Source of the DNA: Pseudomonadales bacterium | Lineage (GTDB): Bacteria > Pseudomonadota > Gammaproteobacteria > Pseudomonadales > JAHRWD01 | Direction: 5' to 3' | Assembly: GCA_029210125.1 (NCBI GenBank) | Contig: JARGPR010000004.1 | Location: 1-64,000 of the forward strand | Length of the DNA: 64,000 nt | Shown: positions 19,797-29,103 of the stretch, piece after piece | Numbering within the stretch: position 1 is the stretch's first letter | Layout: each line of letters starts with the position of its first letter | The notes under the pieces: model-generated | The model's database searches: none | Seen by the model: the letters and a program-made list of their open reading frames with translations, nothing else | Told to the model about the DNA's origin: nothing | Program-made: the position numbers and the translations under genes

Positions 19797-21160
19797 GAGC
19801 CGATCTCCGAGAGGCACTGCTGAAGCGCAGTGGTGAACTGTTGCAAATCCTGTTCGGTTTTTATCTCAGTGGCGCAGACCAAAATGGTGTTCGCTAAAGC
19901 GGGATAACGGCTCTCCAGCGCATGACCACCGAGTATTCTTTGTTCTGCCAGTTTAGATAGAATCGTATCGGCACAGCCCGGTACTTTGATCACCGTTTCA
20001 TGGAAAAAGGGCCCATCAAATACCGGTTCAACGCCTTCGATCGCATAAAGCTTTTGAGCCAGTGAGCGGGTATTAGCATGGCTTGCCCGCGCAACCCCTT
20101 GTAATCCTTTGTAGCCCAGCAAGCTCATATAAATTGTAGCTGCGGTGACCAGTAACCCTTCGTTGGTGCAGATGTTAGAGGTCGCCTTGGAGCGCCGAAT
20201 ATGTTGCTCTCGCGCCTGCAGGGTCAAGGTGTAGCCGATATTGCCTTCGCTATCTTCGGTTTGGCCAATGATACGGCCGGGCATTTGCCGAACGATTTTT
20301 TGCTTACAGCACATAAAGCCGACATAGGGCCCACCGGAGGAAACCGGAACACCCAATGGCTGGCCTTCGCCTACAGCAATGTCAGCGCCCTGCGCACCCC
20401 ATTCCCCTGGTGGCGTAAAAAGAGCCATAGCGGTTGGGTTGACCACGGCTATCACCAATTGACCGTTTTTGTGGCCCCAGTCCGTGAGCTGATTTACCGA
20501 TTCGATGCAGCCGAAAAAATTAGGTTGGGGGATAATAAGCGCTGCGTAGTCCTGCCCTGCAAATTCAGCTAGCTGGTTGGGTTCGATGATGCCATTCGCT
20601 CCGAATGGGATTTCGACGATCTCAATTTTCTGATTGGTCAGCGTGGCATGAAGCACATCGCGATACAGTGGATGCAGGCTGGATGCGACTAATAGCTTTC
20701 TTGATTTTGATTTCCGATTAGCACGGATCGCCATCAAAGCCGCTTCCGCAACTGCAGTTGCGCCGTCGTACAACGAAGCGTTGGCAACTTCCATCGACAT
20801 CAGCTGAGTGATCATCGACTGGAATTCATAGACCAGTTGCAACGTGCCCTGGCTGGCCTCGGCCTGATAGGGAGTGTAGGCGGTCATGAATTCACCACGG
20901 CTGGTGATATCCCAAACCGCTGCGGGAATATGGTGCTGATACGCCCCTGCACCCACAAAACAGAGCACGTTATCATCCTGTGCGGCGCGCTCACCGAGCT
21001 GTCGCAGCATCTGCATTTCGTTAATGCCGGGGTTTATTCCATCTAGCGGGGGTGCTTGAATCTCGGCGGGAACTTCGTCAAACAGATCATCAATCTGTTT
21101 GACGCCGATAACGCCGAGCATATCGGCGAGTTCTTCTTCTGTGTGGGGGATAAAAGGCAC
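19793..21160 (-). CDS. gcvPA: Glycine dehydrogenase (decarboxylating) subunit 1
   Basis: 455-residue N-terminal half of the split P-protein, starting [20 protein letters not shown]. Conserved segments are [50 protein letters not shown] and SSGGPYVGF. This subunit is structurally related to the PLP-binding half but does not itself hold the PLP lysine. It lies 111 bases downstream of gcvH, separated by a strong hairpin, and is coupled to gcvPB. Confidence 0.96.
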   Translation of the reverse strand: MPFIPHTEEELADMLGVIGVKQIDDLFDEVPAEIQAPPLDGINPGINEMQMLRQLGERAAQDDNVLCFVGAGAYQHHIPAAVWDITSRGEFMTAYTPYQAEASQGTLQLVYEFQSMITQLMSMEVANASLYDGATAVAEAALMAIRANRKSKSRKLLVASSLHPLYRDVLHATLTNQKIEIVEIPFGANGIIEPNQLAEFAGQDYAALIIPQPNFFGCIESVNQLTDWGHKNGQLVIAVVNPTAMALFTPPGEWGAQGADIAVGEGQPLGVPVSSGGPYVGFMCCKQKIVRQMPGRIIGQTEDSEGNIGYTLTLQAREQHIRRSKATSNICTNEGLLVTAATIYMSLLGYKGLQGVARASHANTRSLAQKLYAIEGVEPVFDGPFFHETVIKVPGCADTILSKLAEQRILGGHALESRYPALANTILVCATEIKTEQDLQQFTTALQQCLSEIGS

Positions 21161-21201
21161 GCAGGCCCTCCGGGGTCTTCGATGGATGGATTGATTCTTT
21201 T

Positions 21202-21229
21202 CTAAACGAGTCTGAGCAGACCCGTTTAG
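21202..21229 (-). repeat. Hairpin between gcvH and gcvPA
   Basis: Inverted repeat CTAAACG-A-GTCTG / CAGAC-C-CGTTTAG with a 2-base centre. On the transcribed (minus) strand the interior A/C pair becomes a G-U wobble, so the RNA stem is continuous over 13 pairs. No T tract follows, so simple termination is unlikely. It could stabilise or separate the upstream gcvT-gcvH part of the mRNA from gcvPA-gcvPB. Confidence 0.7.
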
Positions 21230-21271
21230 GTGGTAGTGAGCGGTATCAGCGTGACGCGACCGGTCTATGGA

Positions 21272-21667
21272 TTATTCAGCATCCGCATCCACGGTTGCCT
21301 GATAGCCAGCGCTATCGAGCATATTATCGAGTTCAGTTATATCGGTGGGCTGAATTTTAAAAAACCAGCCGTCGCCGTAGGGGTCGGAATTGACCAGTTC
21401 CGGTTTAGTGTCCAGCTGATCATTTACAGCAATAATCTCACCGCTAACCGGCATATAGATATCGGAGGCCGCTTTGACAGACTCCACTACCGAAGCTTCA
21501 TCACCGGCAGCAAATTCAGAACCTTTTTCGGGAACCTCTACATATACCACATCGCCCAGTTGATCCTGAGCATGGTCAGTGATACCTACGGTTACGGTAC
21601 CGTCTTCCTCAAGGCGAGCCCATTCGTGACTGGCGAGGTATTTAATATTTTCTGGCAAATTACTCAT
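21272..21667 (-). CDS. gcvH: Glycine cleavage system H protein
   Basis: 131-residue lipoyl carrier that shuttles the aminomethyl group between the P-, T- and L-proteins. The lipoylated Lys lies in [18 protein letters not shown]. It starts [16 protein letters not shown], the normal N-terminus. It lies between gcvT and gcvPA. No dihydrolipoamide dehydrogenase gene is present nearby, so the shared Lpd is presumably encoded elsewhere. Confidence 0.97.
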   Translation of the reverse strand: MSNLPENIKYLASHEWARLEEDGTVTVGITDHAQDQLGDVVYVEVPEKGSEFAAGDEASVVESVKAASDIYMPVSGEIIAVNDQLDTKPELVNSDPYGDGWFFKIQPTDITELDNMLDSAGYQATVDADAE

Positions 21668-21742
21668 GGGAGTTCCTCTAATTAGCTCTATTGGGTTCGT
21701 ATTCTACGCAGAGTGCAGTAAGGCTGACTTTGGGAAAGCGGG

Positions 21743-22825
21743 TCAAAATACTTTTTTGCCGTGACGTACAAATGGCAATTTGACCATTTTAACCTCAATC
21801 AGCTTGCCGCGTATCTCTACCTGGCAATTTTCTTCTGCATTCAGCGGCACCCGTGCAAAGGCGATGGAATGGCCGAGGGTGGGTGAAAAGGTTCCGCTGG
21901 TTATTTCGCCTTCGCCCTGGGAGGTCACCACTTTTTGATGGCCGCGTAATACCCCGCGGCCAGTCAGTACCAATCCCATCAGCTTGTAGTGTTGGGATTG
22001 GTGGGTTCGTATCTTCTCTAGTGCGCCTCGACCTATAAAATCACGGTCTTCGGGTTCCCAGGCAATGGTCCATGCCATATTGGCTTCAAGGGGGGTGATC
22101 GACTCATCCATATCCGAGCCGTACAGATTTAAACCGGCCTCGAGCCTCAGCGTATCACGGGCTCCCAATCCTGCAGGTGCTACGCCTGCATCCTTCAAGG
22201 CTTGCCATAGGTCTGGTGCCTGGTCCTGGGGCAATACAATTTCAACACCATCTTCACCAGTGTAACCGGTACGGCCGATAAACCAGTCCGCAACCGATAA
22301 GCCCTGAAATGTTTTTAGTCGAGCTACCAGTGCGGCTTTCTCCGGATCCAGTATTTTTATTAAACTGCGTAATGAGTCAGGACCCTGAATCGCGATGATG
22401 GCTAGCTCAGGTCGTTCTATGATGGTTACATCGAATCCATCACTCTGCTTTTGTAGCCAGGCGAGGTCTTTTTCCCGCGTGCCGCAGTTTACGACCAACC
22501 GGTACCCGTCATCGGTCAGATAGACAATCAAATCATCGATGATGCCACCCTGCTCGTTTAGCATTGCGCTGTACAGCGCTCGGCCAGGGCTGTTAAGTCG
22601 ATTGACATCATTGGCTAGTAGCCGTTGAAGATAAGGCTTTGCCTGATCGCCTTCAATATCAACAATCGTCATGTGAGATACATCAAACATGCCTGCGGAG
22701 CTGCGGACCTGGTTGTGTTCTTCAATCTGAGAGCCATAATGTAACGGCATATCCCAGCCACCAAAATCAACGATCTTGCCACCAGCTTCAAGGTGCTTGG
22801 CGTATAAAACTGTTTTACTTCCCAT
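21743..22825 (-). CDS. gcvT: Aminomethyltransferase, glycine cleavage T protein
   Basis: 360-residue T-protein that transfers the methylene group to tetrahydrofolate, releasing ammonia. Conserved segments are [44 protein letters not shown] and [18 protein letters not shown]. It is first in the operon gcvT-gcvH-gcvPA-gcvPB. The upstream 237 bases to the divergent flavoprotein gene hold the promoter. I looked for a glycine riboswitch there and did not find one. Confidence 0.97.
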   Translation of the reverse strand: MGSKTVLYAKHLEAGGKIVDFGGWDMPLHYGSQIEEHNQVRSSAGMFDVSHMTIVDIEGDQAKPYLQRLLANDVNRLNSPGRALYSAMLNEQGGIIDDLIVYLTDDGYRLVVNCGTREKDLAWLQKQSDGFDVTIIERPELAIIAIQGPDSLRSLIKILDPEKAALVARLKTFQGLSVADWFIGRTGYTGEDGVEIVLPQDQAPDLWQALKDAGVAPAGLGARDTLRLEAGLNLYGSDMDESITPLEANMAWTIAWEPEDRDFIGRGALEKIRTHQSQHYKLMGLVLTGRGVLRGHQKVVTSQGEGEITSGTFSPTLGHSIAFARVPLNAEENCQVEIRGKLIEVKMVKLPFVRHGKKVF

Positions 22826-23062
22826 ACTACTTACGTGCGCGTTATATTTAAGCGCCGCATTCTACATTTTTTGCTCAGTATATTCACTCCAATTGAGCTG
22901 GTTTTTAAACCGGTTTGGGTGGTTTTGTGGGACTGAACCAGGAGTCAGATCTGATTCGGCAGGGCGGTCTCAGCCATAAAGCTTCACTAATGTCGTTAGC
23001 GGCGGCGTGGCTAGTGCAACTTGGCTTGATAGTATTTTAATTTTGGTAAGGTTTAACCTGTA

Positions 23063-24655
23063 ATGCGAAATAGATTTTTGGTTAGTTCGGCGTTGGTGGT
23101 GATTTGTTTACTGGTTTTAGGATCGGTGTGGCATGCACTACTCTGGTGGTTGTTGCTGGTGATTCCAGTGGTGTTACTGGGGGTTTACGATATTTATCAA
23201 TCACGCCATACGGTCTGGCGAAACTTCCCGGTGATTGGTCATATGCGCCGGATACTGGAGGCGCTGAGGATACCAATACACCAGTATTTCATAGAGTCTG
23301 AAACCGGTGGAGTACCTCTTAACCGGATGTATAGATCGTTGGTTTACCAGCGTGCCAAGGGCGAGCCCGATACCATTCCACTTGGTACAAAGGTTGATGT
23401 ATACAGTATTGGTTACGAATGGATGGATCATTCTCTAGCGGCGCTGCCGGACCACAGTATTGACCCAGATTTGCGAGTAGTCATCGGTGGGCCGCAGTGT
23501 GATAAGCCCTACAGCGCTAGTTTGCTAAATATTTCCGCGATGAGTTTTGGTGCGCTCAGCGATCGCGCGATATTGGCTCTCAATAGTGGTGCATCCATTG
23601 GCGGTTTTGCCCACAACACCGGAGAGGGTTCCATAAGCCCTTATCATCAACAAGCCGGTGGTGACTTAACCTGGCAAATTGGTACCGGCTATTTTGGTTG
23701 TCGTACCCTCGAAGGCGAATTTTGCCCCGCCAGCTTCACCAAAAAAGCTCAGCTTGCTCAGGTTAAAATGATTGAAATTAAACTCTCTCAGGGCGCCAAA
23801 CCGGGCCATGGCGGGATTTTACCCGCCAGTAAAAATAGCGCTGAAATCGCTGAGATTCGCTTACTGACACCCCACACTGAGGTGAATTCGCCCGCCGCGC
23901 ATAGCCGATTTTCTACGCCTATCGAGCTGATGGGGTTTGTTCAGCAACTTCGGGTGTTATCCAACGGTAAACCGGTTGGTTTTAAACTATGTGTGGGTCG
24001 CCGCAGTGAGTTTGTAGCGATCTGTAAAGCGATGATTGAGACCGGTATTTTACCCGACTTTATAACTGTCGACGGGGGAGAAGGAGGTACCGGTGCCGCT
24101 CCGCTCGAATACGCCAACTCAGTGGGGATGCCGTTGAGGGAGAGCGTAGCCTTTGTGGTGGATTGTTTGGTGGGATTTGATCTTAAAAAGGATATCAGGG
24201 TGATTGCCAGCGGGAAAATTCTGACCGGCTTTCATATGATACAAAACATGGCCTTGGGAGCGGACCTATGCAATAGCGCCCGTGGCATGATGTTGGCGTT
24301 GGGTTGTATTCAGTCTCTTGAGTGCAATAAAAACAGTTGTCCAACCGGAATCGCAACTCAAAACCCTGCCCTGGCCAGAGGGCTTGATGTCACTAACAAA
24401 AAACAACGAGTCGCTAACTACCACCATCAAACCATGAAATCAGTAGCGGAACTGTTTTCTGCTGCGGGTATTCGCGAAGCCGGACAACTGAGGCGTAGCC
24501 ACATACATCAACGTATTAGCGCAACTGAAACCGCCAGATACGATCAGATTTTTCCCCCCGTTGAGCCCGGTTGTTTGCTTAAGCCTCCTTATCCGAAGTC
24601 ATTTGAGTACGAAATGGATCATGCGAGTGCCGGAAGTTTTAACGCGCAAACATAG
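23063..24655 (+). CDS. Membrane-anchored FMN-binding glutamate synthase-like protein
   Basis: 530 residues. Two hydrophobic helices occupy about residues 5-45, followed by a soluble domain homologous to the FMN/synthase domain of glutamate synthase (PF01645): ISAMSFGALSDRAILALNSGA, HNTGEGSISPYH, VDGGEGGTGAAPLE and CNSARGMMLALGCIQ. The CX5CX4C set in LGCIQSLECNKNSCPTG matches the 3Fe-4S ligands. There is no glutamine amidotransferase domain and no small subunit nearby, so classical GOGAT activity is unlikely without partners. The true substrate is unknown. It is divergent from gcvT. A TCAGATCTGA palindrome lies at 22945-22954 in the shared upstream region. Confidence 0.87.
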   Translation: MRNRFLVSSALVVICLLVLGSVWHALLWWLLLVIPVVLLGVYDIYQSRHTVWRNFPVIGHMRRILEALRIPIHQYFIESETGGVPLNRMYRSLVYQRAKGEPDTIPLGTKVDVYSIGYEWMDHSLAALPDHSIDPDLRVVIGGPQCDKPYSASLLNISAMSFGALSDRAILALNSGASIGGFAHNTGEGSISPYHQQAGGDLTWQIGTGYFGCRTLEGEFCPASFTKKAQLAQVKMIEIKLSQGAKPGHGGILPASKNSAEIAEIRLLTPHTEVNSPAAHSRFSTPIELMGFVQQLRVLSNGKPVGFKLCVGRRSEFVAICKAMIETGILPDFITVDGGEGGTGAAPLEYANSVGMPLRESVAFVVDCLVGFDLKKDIRVIASGKILTGFHMIQNMALGADLCNSARGMMLALGCIQSLECNKNSCPTGIATQNPALARGLDVTNKKQRVANYHHQTMKSVAELFSAAGIREAGQLRRSHIHQRISATETARYDQIFPPVEPGCLLKPPYPKSFEYEMDHASAGSFNAQT

Positions 24656-24800
24656 AGAGATTCACGTAACGGGATATTGTGCGGTTTATGGCTTTCAAAT
24701 ACGGAACAAATGCGACGACGGTATTGCTAAAAAGCAACTAGTATTAGGAGGGTGCTGAAAGGTTTGTCCCGATCAGCCGCACTACTACTTCTATCCGTGC

Positions 24801-26459
24801 GTGAAGAATCGATATATGCGACAAATCGACATTATTAAACTGTACGCCGCTAAAAGGTGTTTGGTGATTGATGATTACCCTGAAATGCGGGGGTTTATCC
24901 GCCAGGCCGTAATGGTCTTTGGTGCGGATTCCGTCGACACCGCCGCAAACGGCGATGAAGCGATTAAGCAATGTCTTGCGAACGACTATGACATTATTTT
25001 TGCCGATTATAACCTTGGTGACGCGAGTAAAAATGGTCAGCAGGTTCTCGAAGAGCTTCGCTACAAAAACGCTCTAAAGAACACCAGCCTGTACATTATG
25101 ATCACCGCTGAAGCCACCCGCGATATGGTCTTCAGCGCGTTGGAATATCAACCGGATGGTTACATTACCAAACCCTTTACTCAGAACGCTCTTCGAAGTC
25201 GACTTGACAGAATCATGCTCGAAAAGGAGGCGATACGTGAAATTAATCAGGCCATTGACCACGAGCTGTTTGAAAAGGGGATTCAGCTTTGCGTCCAGCA
25301 ATTGGAAGAGGGTAGTAAATATACGACACTGCTGAACAGGAAGCTGGCTGGACTGTATGTAACGACAGGGAATTATAGAGAAGCCTGTACGCTATATAGG
25401 AAAGTCACACAGGAGCGGCCGATAGAATGGGCAACTATCGGATTGGGAAAAGTAATGCTGTTAATGGGTGAACTTGAACCCGCCGAAGCTATTTTCAGAA
25501 AATTGATAAGCGTAGGTTGCAATTGCATGGAGGTCTATGACTGCCTTGCGGAAATTCTGCAGAAAAAACAAAAAAACCTTGAAGCGCAAGAGATGCTTGA
25601 GCAGGCGCTCGCAATATCACCTCATGCAATTTTACGCCAAAAATTCTATGCCGAGATCAGTGAAACCTGTGGCGACCTAGAAAAGGCTTCTAAAGCGCAT
25701 CGTTCCATCGTGAAACTCAGCCCTAACTCCTGTTATGAAGAACCTGAAAATTATTTTGGTTATGCTCGCTCTCTTTCCGCACTGATGGAAAATAGTGATC
25801 AGCATGATAAAAAAATACTAATTGAAGCGCAGACCATTTTAAAGAAAGTAGAGCGGCGATATCCGAACAACCCCGAGGTAACGCTGCAAACCAAATTGGT
25901 CGAATCACAGGTCTACGCAAGTAGCGAGCAGCCCGAAAAAGCAAAACAAATAGTGGAAAACGCCAAGCTCCTATATAAAAAAATGGATAATGATCCCGAA
26001 AATGAAACAAGGCCAGAGGTTATGTTGGAGATGGCTAAATCACTATTGGCTATGGATGAAAATGATGAGGCGCAGGATATCCTAAGAAAAATAGCCAGTC
26101 GTTCGGGAACTGATGGCAATATCGAAAAACAGCTCGATAAATTATCTGACGAGCCACTAACGAAGCAAGGAAAATTAAATGCGATAAACTTAAACAAGGA
26201 AGGTAAGAAGCTGTTTGATTCAAAAAAATATACTGAAGCAGCAGACTTCTTTTCTAGAGGCCTTGTTCTTTTCCCAAATAACATCGCGCTCAATATCAAT
26301 ATGGTTTTTGCTTTGGTGAAAGGAGCGGGTCAAGGCGATATGGAATCGAACGATACGAATCGTTGCAAATCAAGTCTCAAAAAAATATCGCATATTTCAA
26401 AAGAGCATCGTTTGTATAGTCATTACAAAAAGCTTGAAAATAGAATTGCCAGGTTATAA
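24801..26459 (+). CDS. Response regulator with TPR-repeat output (REC-TPR)
   Basis: 552 residues from GTG 24801. An ATG five codons in is an alternative start. The N-terminal REC domain is intact: acidic pair D24-D25, phosphoacceptor D69 in IIFADYNLGD, T102 and K124 in ITKPF. After a helical linker, about residues 160-550 form repeated helix pairs with TPR spacing (for example LAGLYVTTGNYREACTLYRKV, LDKLSDEPLTK..., EGKKLFDSKKYTEAADFFSRG). No DNA-binding or cyclic-di-GMP domain is seen, so output is probably by protein-protein contact. The kinase gene follows 18 bases later. VieB of Vibrio is a known REC-TPR protein, but homology beyond architecture is not shown. Confidence 0.82.
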   Translation: MKNRYMRQIDIIKLYAAKRCLVIDDYPEMRGFIRQAVMVFGADSVDTAANGDEAIKQCLANDYDIIFADYNLGDASKNGQQVLEELRYKNALKNTSLYIMITAEATRDMVFSALEYQPDGYITKPFTQNALRSRLDRIMLEKEAIREINQAIDHELFEKGIQLCVQQLEEGSKYTTLLNRKLAGLYVTTGNYREACTLYRKVTQERPIEWATIGLGKVMLLMGELEPAEAIFRKLISVGCNCMEVYDCLAEILQKKQKNLEAQEMLEQALAISPHAILRQKFYAEISETCGDLEKASKAHRSIVKLSPNSCYEEPENYFGYARSLSALMENSDQHDKKILIEAQTILKKVERRYPNNPEVTLQTKLVESQVYASSEQPEKAKQIVENAKLLYKKMDNDPENETRPEVMLEMAKSLLAMDENDEAQDILRKIASRSGTDGNIEKQLDKLSDEPLTKQGKLNAINLNKEGKKLFDSKKYTEAADFFSRGLVLFPNNIALNINMVFALVKGAGQGDMESNDTNRCKSSLKKISHISKEHRLYSHYKKLENRIARL

Positions 26460-26477
26460 TTTTGGAGTGAATATAAA

Positions 26478-27155
26478 GTGAATTCAGATTTCGATTTTTC
26501 ATTATTGCTGGCTTCAGCAGTACACGACATGAAAAATTCTATCGGTATGCTGCTATCAACCGTTGAGCAGTTGGATCAGTCAGATATTTCGGAAGATAAA
26601 GATTCGCAGTCTAAGCTGGCGCTGCTTCATGCAGAGGCATCACGGATCAATAATGATTTGGTTCATCTGCTTGGAATATACCGGCTGGATCAGGATCAGC
26701 TCTGCCTGAATTATCAGGAGTGTTTTGTATTCGATATATTTCAAGATCAGGTTGTCAATAATGAAATCATATTCAGGTCAGAAAACCTGAAAATAGAAAT
26801 TGACTACAATGATGATCTTAGCTGGTTTTTTGATGAACAGTTAGTTGCGGATGTGATTGGTAACGTACTAATAAATGCTGCTAAATATGCGAAGAGTTTA
26901 ATAATTATTAAAGCAGAAATAATTGATGCATTTTTAAAAATATCTATTTTGGATGATGGTAACGGTTACCCTGAAAAAATGTTATCAAACCCCGATGAAT
27001 TAAAAAATGGTTTAGACTTTGCTTCCGGAAGCACCAAGTTAGGTTTGTTTTTCGCATCCCGTATTGCGTCAGAGCATCAAAAGGGTGAGCAGCGTGGCTA
27101 TATCCAGCTGGAGAATTATGATGGCGGTGGTATGTTCTCCCTTTGGTTGCCTTAG
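26478..27155 (+). CDS. Small soluble sensor histidine kinase
   Basis: 225 residues from GTG, with TTTGGAGTG upstream. It has no signal peptide, transmembrane helix or sensory domain. The DHp-like helix starts at residue 9 with H16 in ASAVHDMKNSIG. The ATPase domain has an N-box (N129 and N133 in GNVLINAAKYAK), a G1 box ILDDGNGYP and a G2-like KLGLFFASRIA. It probably phosphorylates the adjacent REC-TPR protein in the cytoplasm, with input from an unknown partner. It could also work in reverse as a phosphatase. Confidence 0.82.
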   Translation: MNSDFDFSLLLASAVHDMKNSIGMLLSTVEQLDQSDISEDKDSQSKLALLHAEASRINNDLVHLLGIYRLDQDQLCLNYQECFVFDIFQDQVVNNEIIFRSENLKIEIDYNDDLSWFFDEQLVADVIGNVLINAAKYAKSLIIIKAEIIDAFLKISILDDGNGYPEKMLSNPDELKNGLDFASGSTKLGLFFASRIASEHQKGEQRGYIQLENYDGGGMFSLWLP

Positions 27156-27237
27156 TCGCCGGCCCAACCTGTTGTTAATCTGTTGTACGTTGGAAACGAA
27201 GGTTCTGTTCTCTCTAGTTTATTGGTTTATTCGACCA

Positions 27238-27870
27238 TTGAAATCAAATAGTAAGATTCAAAAATTTGTTCAACGCCTTTCGAAAAGGCGTAATAGCTCA
27301 ACGGTATTTAACCCATACCGAGATTCAAGAATTTTGAAAAATATCGAGATCTATTTTGAGTATATGGCAGAGCAGACTGGAGACTTGACGTTATTAGTGG
27401 GTGAAGCGCCGGGTTATAAGGGATGTAGAATTACAGGTATACCCTTTACAAGTGGCGCGCTAATTCGAGCAAAACAACATCACATTTTCGAAGAAATAGA
27501 ACGGCATATTTCACTGGAAAAAATTGAGTCTGAAAATAGTGCGTCGTTTGTTTGGCAAACGTTAATCCATAAAAAACATTACCCGCTGTTTTGGAACGCT
27601 TTTCCATTTCACCCCCACCCAAAGGGAATTCATAATAGAAACCGTGCGCCCAATAAAAAGGAACTTTTGGAAGGTGCTGATTACCTGGCCGAATTGGTCG
27701 AAATATTTTCACCGATAACTATCGCTGGAATCGGCCGCAAAGGGGTTAGCTCAGTCGAGAAGGTTTTTCCTGGCAGGAATGTAGTTTACATTCGACATCC
27801 CTCGTATGGTGGTAAGAAGGATTTTCTCACAGGGATGGATCAGATCTTAAATCAAGCGAATGCTACTTGA
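27238..27870 (+). CDS. Uracil-DNA glycosylase-superfamily protein
   Basis: The homologous region begins at KFVQRLSKRRNSSTVFNPY. The only plausible start just ahead is TTG 27238, giving 210 residues, because no ATG occurs between 27132 and 27364 in this frame. UDG-fold motifs are GEAPGYKGCRITGIPFTS (residues 55-72, water-activating loop region), FWNAFPFHPH (119-127) and RHPSYGG (186-192, DNA-minor-groove loop). The family resembles COG1573-type UDGs but lacks the four Cys of the 4Fe-4S family 4/5 enzymes. It may remove uracil or another damaged base. It follows the kinase gene by 82 bases on the same strand. Confidence 0.72.
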   Translation: MKSNSKIQKFVQRLSKRRNSSTVFNPYRDSRILKNIEIYFEYMAEQTGDLTLLVGEAPGYKGCRITGIPFTSGALIRAKQHHIFEEIERHISLEKIESENSASFVWQTLIHKKHYPLFWNAFPFHPHPKGIHNRNRAPNKKELLEGADYLAELVEIFSPITIAGIGRKGVSSVEKVFPGRNVVYIRHPSYGGKKDFLTGMDQILNQANAT

Positions 27871-27928
27871 GAGTTTGAATGGGTTTGGGCAATAACCGAT
27901 ATGAATCAATTACACTAATATTGCCACT

Positions 27929-28918
27929 CTAATAGGCGCGGCAGACTGAAAATTCTGCAAGATTTAGTAGTGCAGATTTGTATGGTGAGTTATCGAAATG
28001 TGCCATGCAGTCGATCGCTTGGTCGCGTTGTTCGAATGCTTTTGTTCTGGCGTATTCAATGCCACCGGACCGGTGTACCGCTTCAATTATCTGTTGGAGG
28101 TTTTCTATATTGCCTTCCTGTATTGCGTGCTCAACTAAGCGAGCATCATTTTGGTCACCCATTTTCATGGTGTAGATCAGCGGCAATGTGGGCTTACCTT
28201 CCGCTAAATCATCACCAAGGGATTTGCCCATTTGCTGTTCATCGCCATCGTAATCGAGTACATCGTCGACCAATTGGTACGCCATGCCTAGATGAGCACC
28301 AAAAGCCTGTAACGCCTTTTCCTGTTCCTTGCTAGCGCCTGCTAGAACAGCAGCAGTATGGGAAGCTGCTTCAAATAAAGTCCCTGTTTTACGTCGAATA
28401 ACTTCAAAATACTGCGCTTCGCTGGTTGTTGTATCGCCTGCACGGGCCAGTTGCATCACCTCTCCTTCAGCTAGAAGGTTAGAAGCTTTCGCGAGAATGT
28501 GCATGATTTCCATGTCGCCAAGGCTGACCATCAACTGAAAGGATCGGGTGTAAATAAAATCTCCAACCAGCACGCTTGGCGCATTGCCCCAGCGCGCATT
28601 TACGGTTTTTCGGCCACGACGTAGATCTGATACATCGACTACATCGTCGTGCAGCAAAGTAGCGGTATGCAGGAATTCGATAATAGCCGCAAGTTTGATG
28701 TGTAAATCACCTTGATAGCCACAGCACTTTGCACTTAGTAACGCCAGAATTGGCCGTAGACGTTTGCCTCCTGCGGCCACAATATATTGGCCAATTTCCT
28801 CTACCATGCCGACATCAGAATGCAGTTCGGTAACGATGCAGTGATTGAGCTCTTCTAGCTCCTGCGTGGCTACGTCGTATATTTGCTTTTGTAAAATGTC
28901 TGGGGAGGTTTGTTGCAC
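27929..28918 (-). CDS. ispB: Octaprenyl (polyprenyl) diphosphate synthase IspB
   Basis: 329-residue trans-polyprenyl synthase that makes the quinone side chain. The first Asp-rich motif DDVVD is at 91-95, after LHTATLLH, and the second is in QLVDDVLDYDGD. K52-R53 in the GGKRLRP segment bind pyrophosphate. The small residues upstream of the first motif allow a long product. It usually lies divergently from rplU-rpmA in this group, but here an MBL hydrolase gene is divergent instead. Confidence 0.95.
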   Translation of the reverse strand: MQQTSPDILQKQIYDVATQELEELNHCIVTELHSDVGMVEEIGQYIVAAGGKRLRPILALLSAKCCGYQGDLHIKLAAIIEFLHTATLLHDDVVDVSDLRRGRKTVNARWGNAPSVLVGDFIYTRSFQLMVSLGDMEIMHILAKASNLLAEGEVMQLARAGDTTTSEAQYFEVIRRKTGTLFEAASHTAAVLAGASKEQEKALQAFGAHLGMAYQLVDDVLDYDGDEQQMGKSLGDDLAEGKPTLPLIYTMKMGDQNDARLVEHAIQEGNIENLQQIIEAVHRSGGIEYARTKAFEQRDQAIDCMAHFDNSPYKSALLNLAEFSVCRAY

Positions 28919-29103
28919 GGGGCGGATTCTTTAATGCCTGGTTGATTGAATAGTTGACTAGCTGAATGGGCAAGGCTTGTAGCGTGGATCGGCTAGCGAC
29001 AGGATTCTAGTAGATTTTCAGCATTTATTCCATTAACGCGACAGCTACCTGATTTGCCAGGCTGTTATACTCTTGCGTCCATTCATCTAATAAGAAGAAA
29101 ACC

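Noticed and set aside
22826-23062. Glycine riboswitch upstream of gcvT
   Set aside because: I read the minus strand for the conserved aptamer core and its paired elements and found no match.
27064-27237. Upstream extension of the UDG-like frame
   Set aside because: These codons overlap the kinase gene and show no family similarity; the homology begins near 27265.
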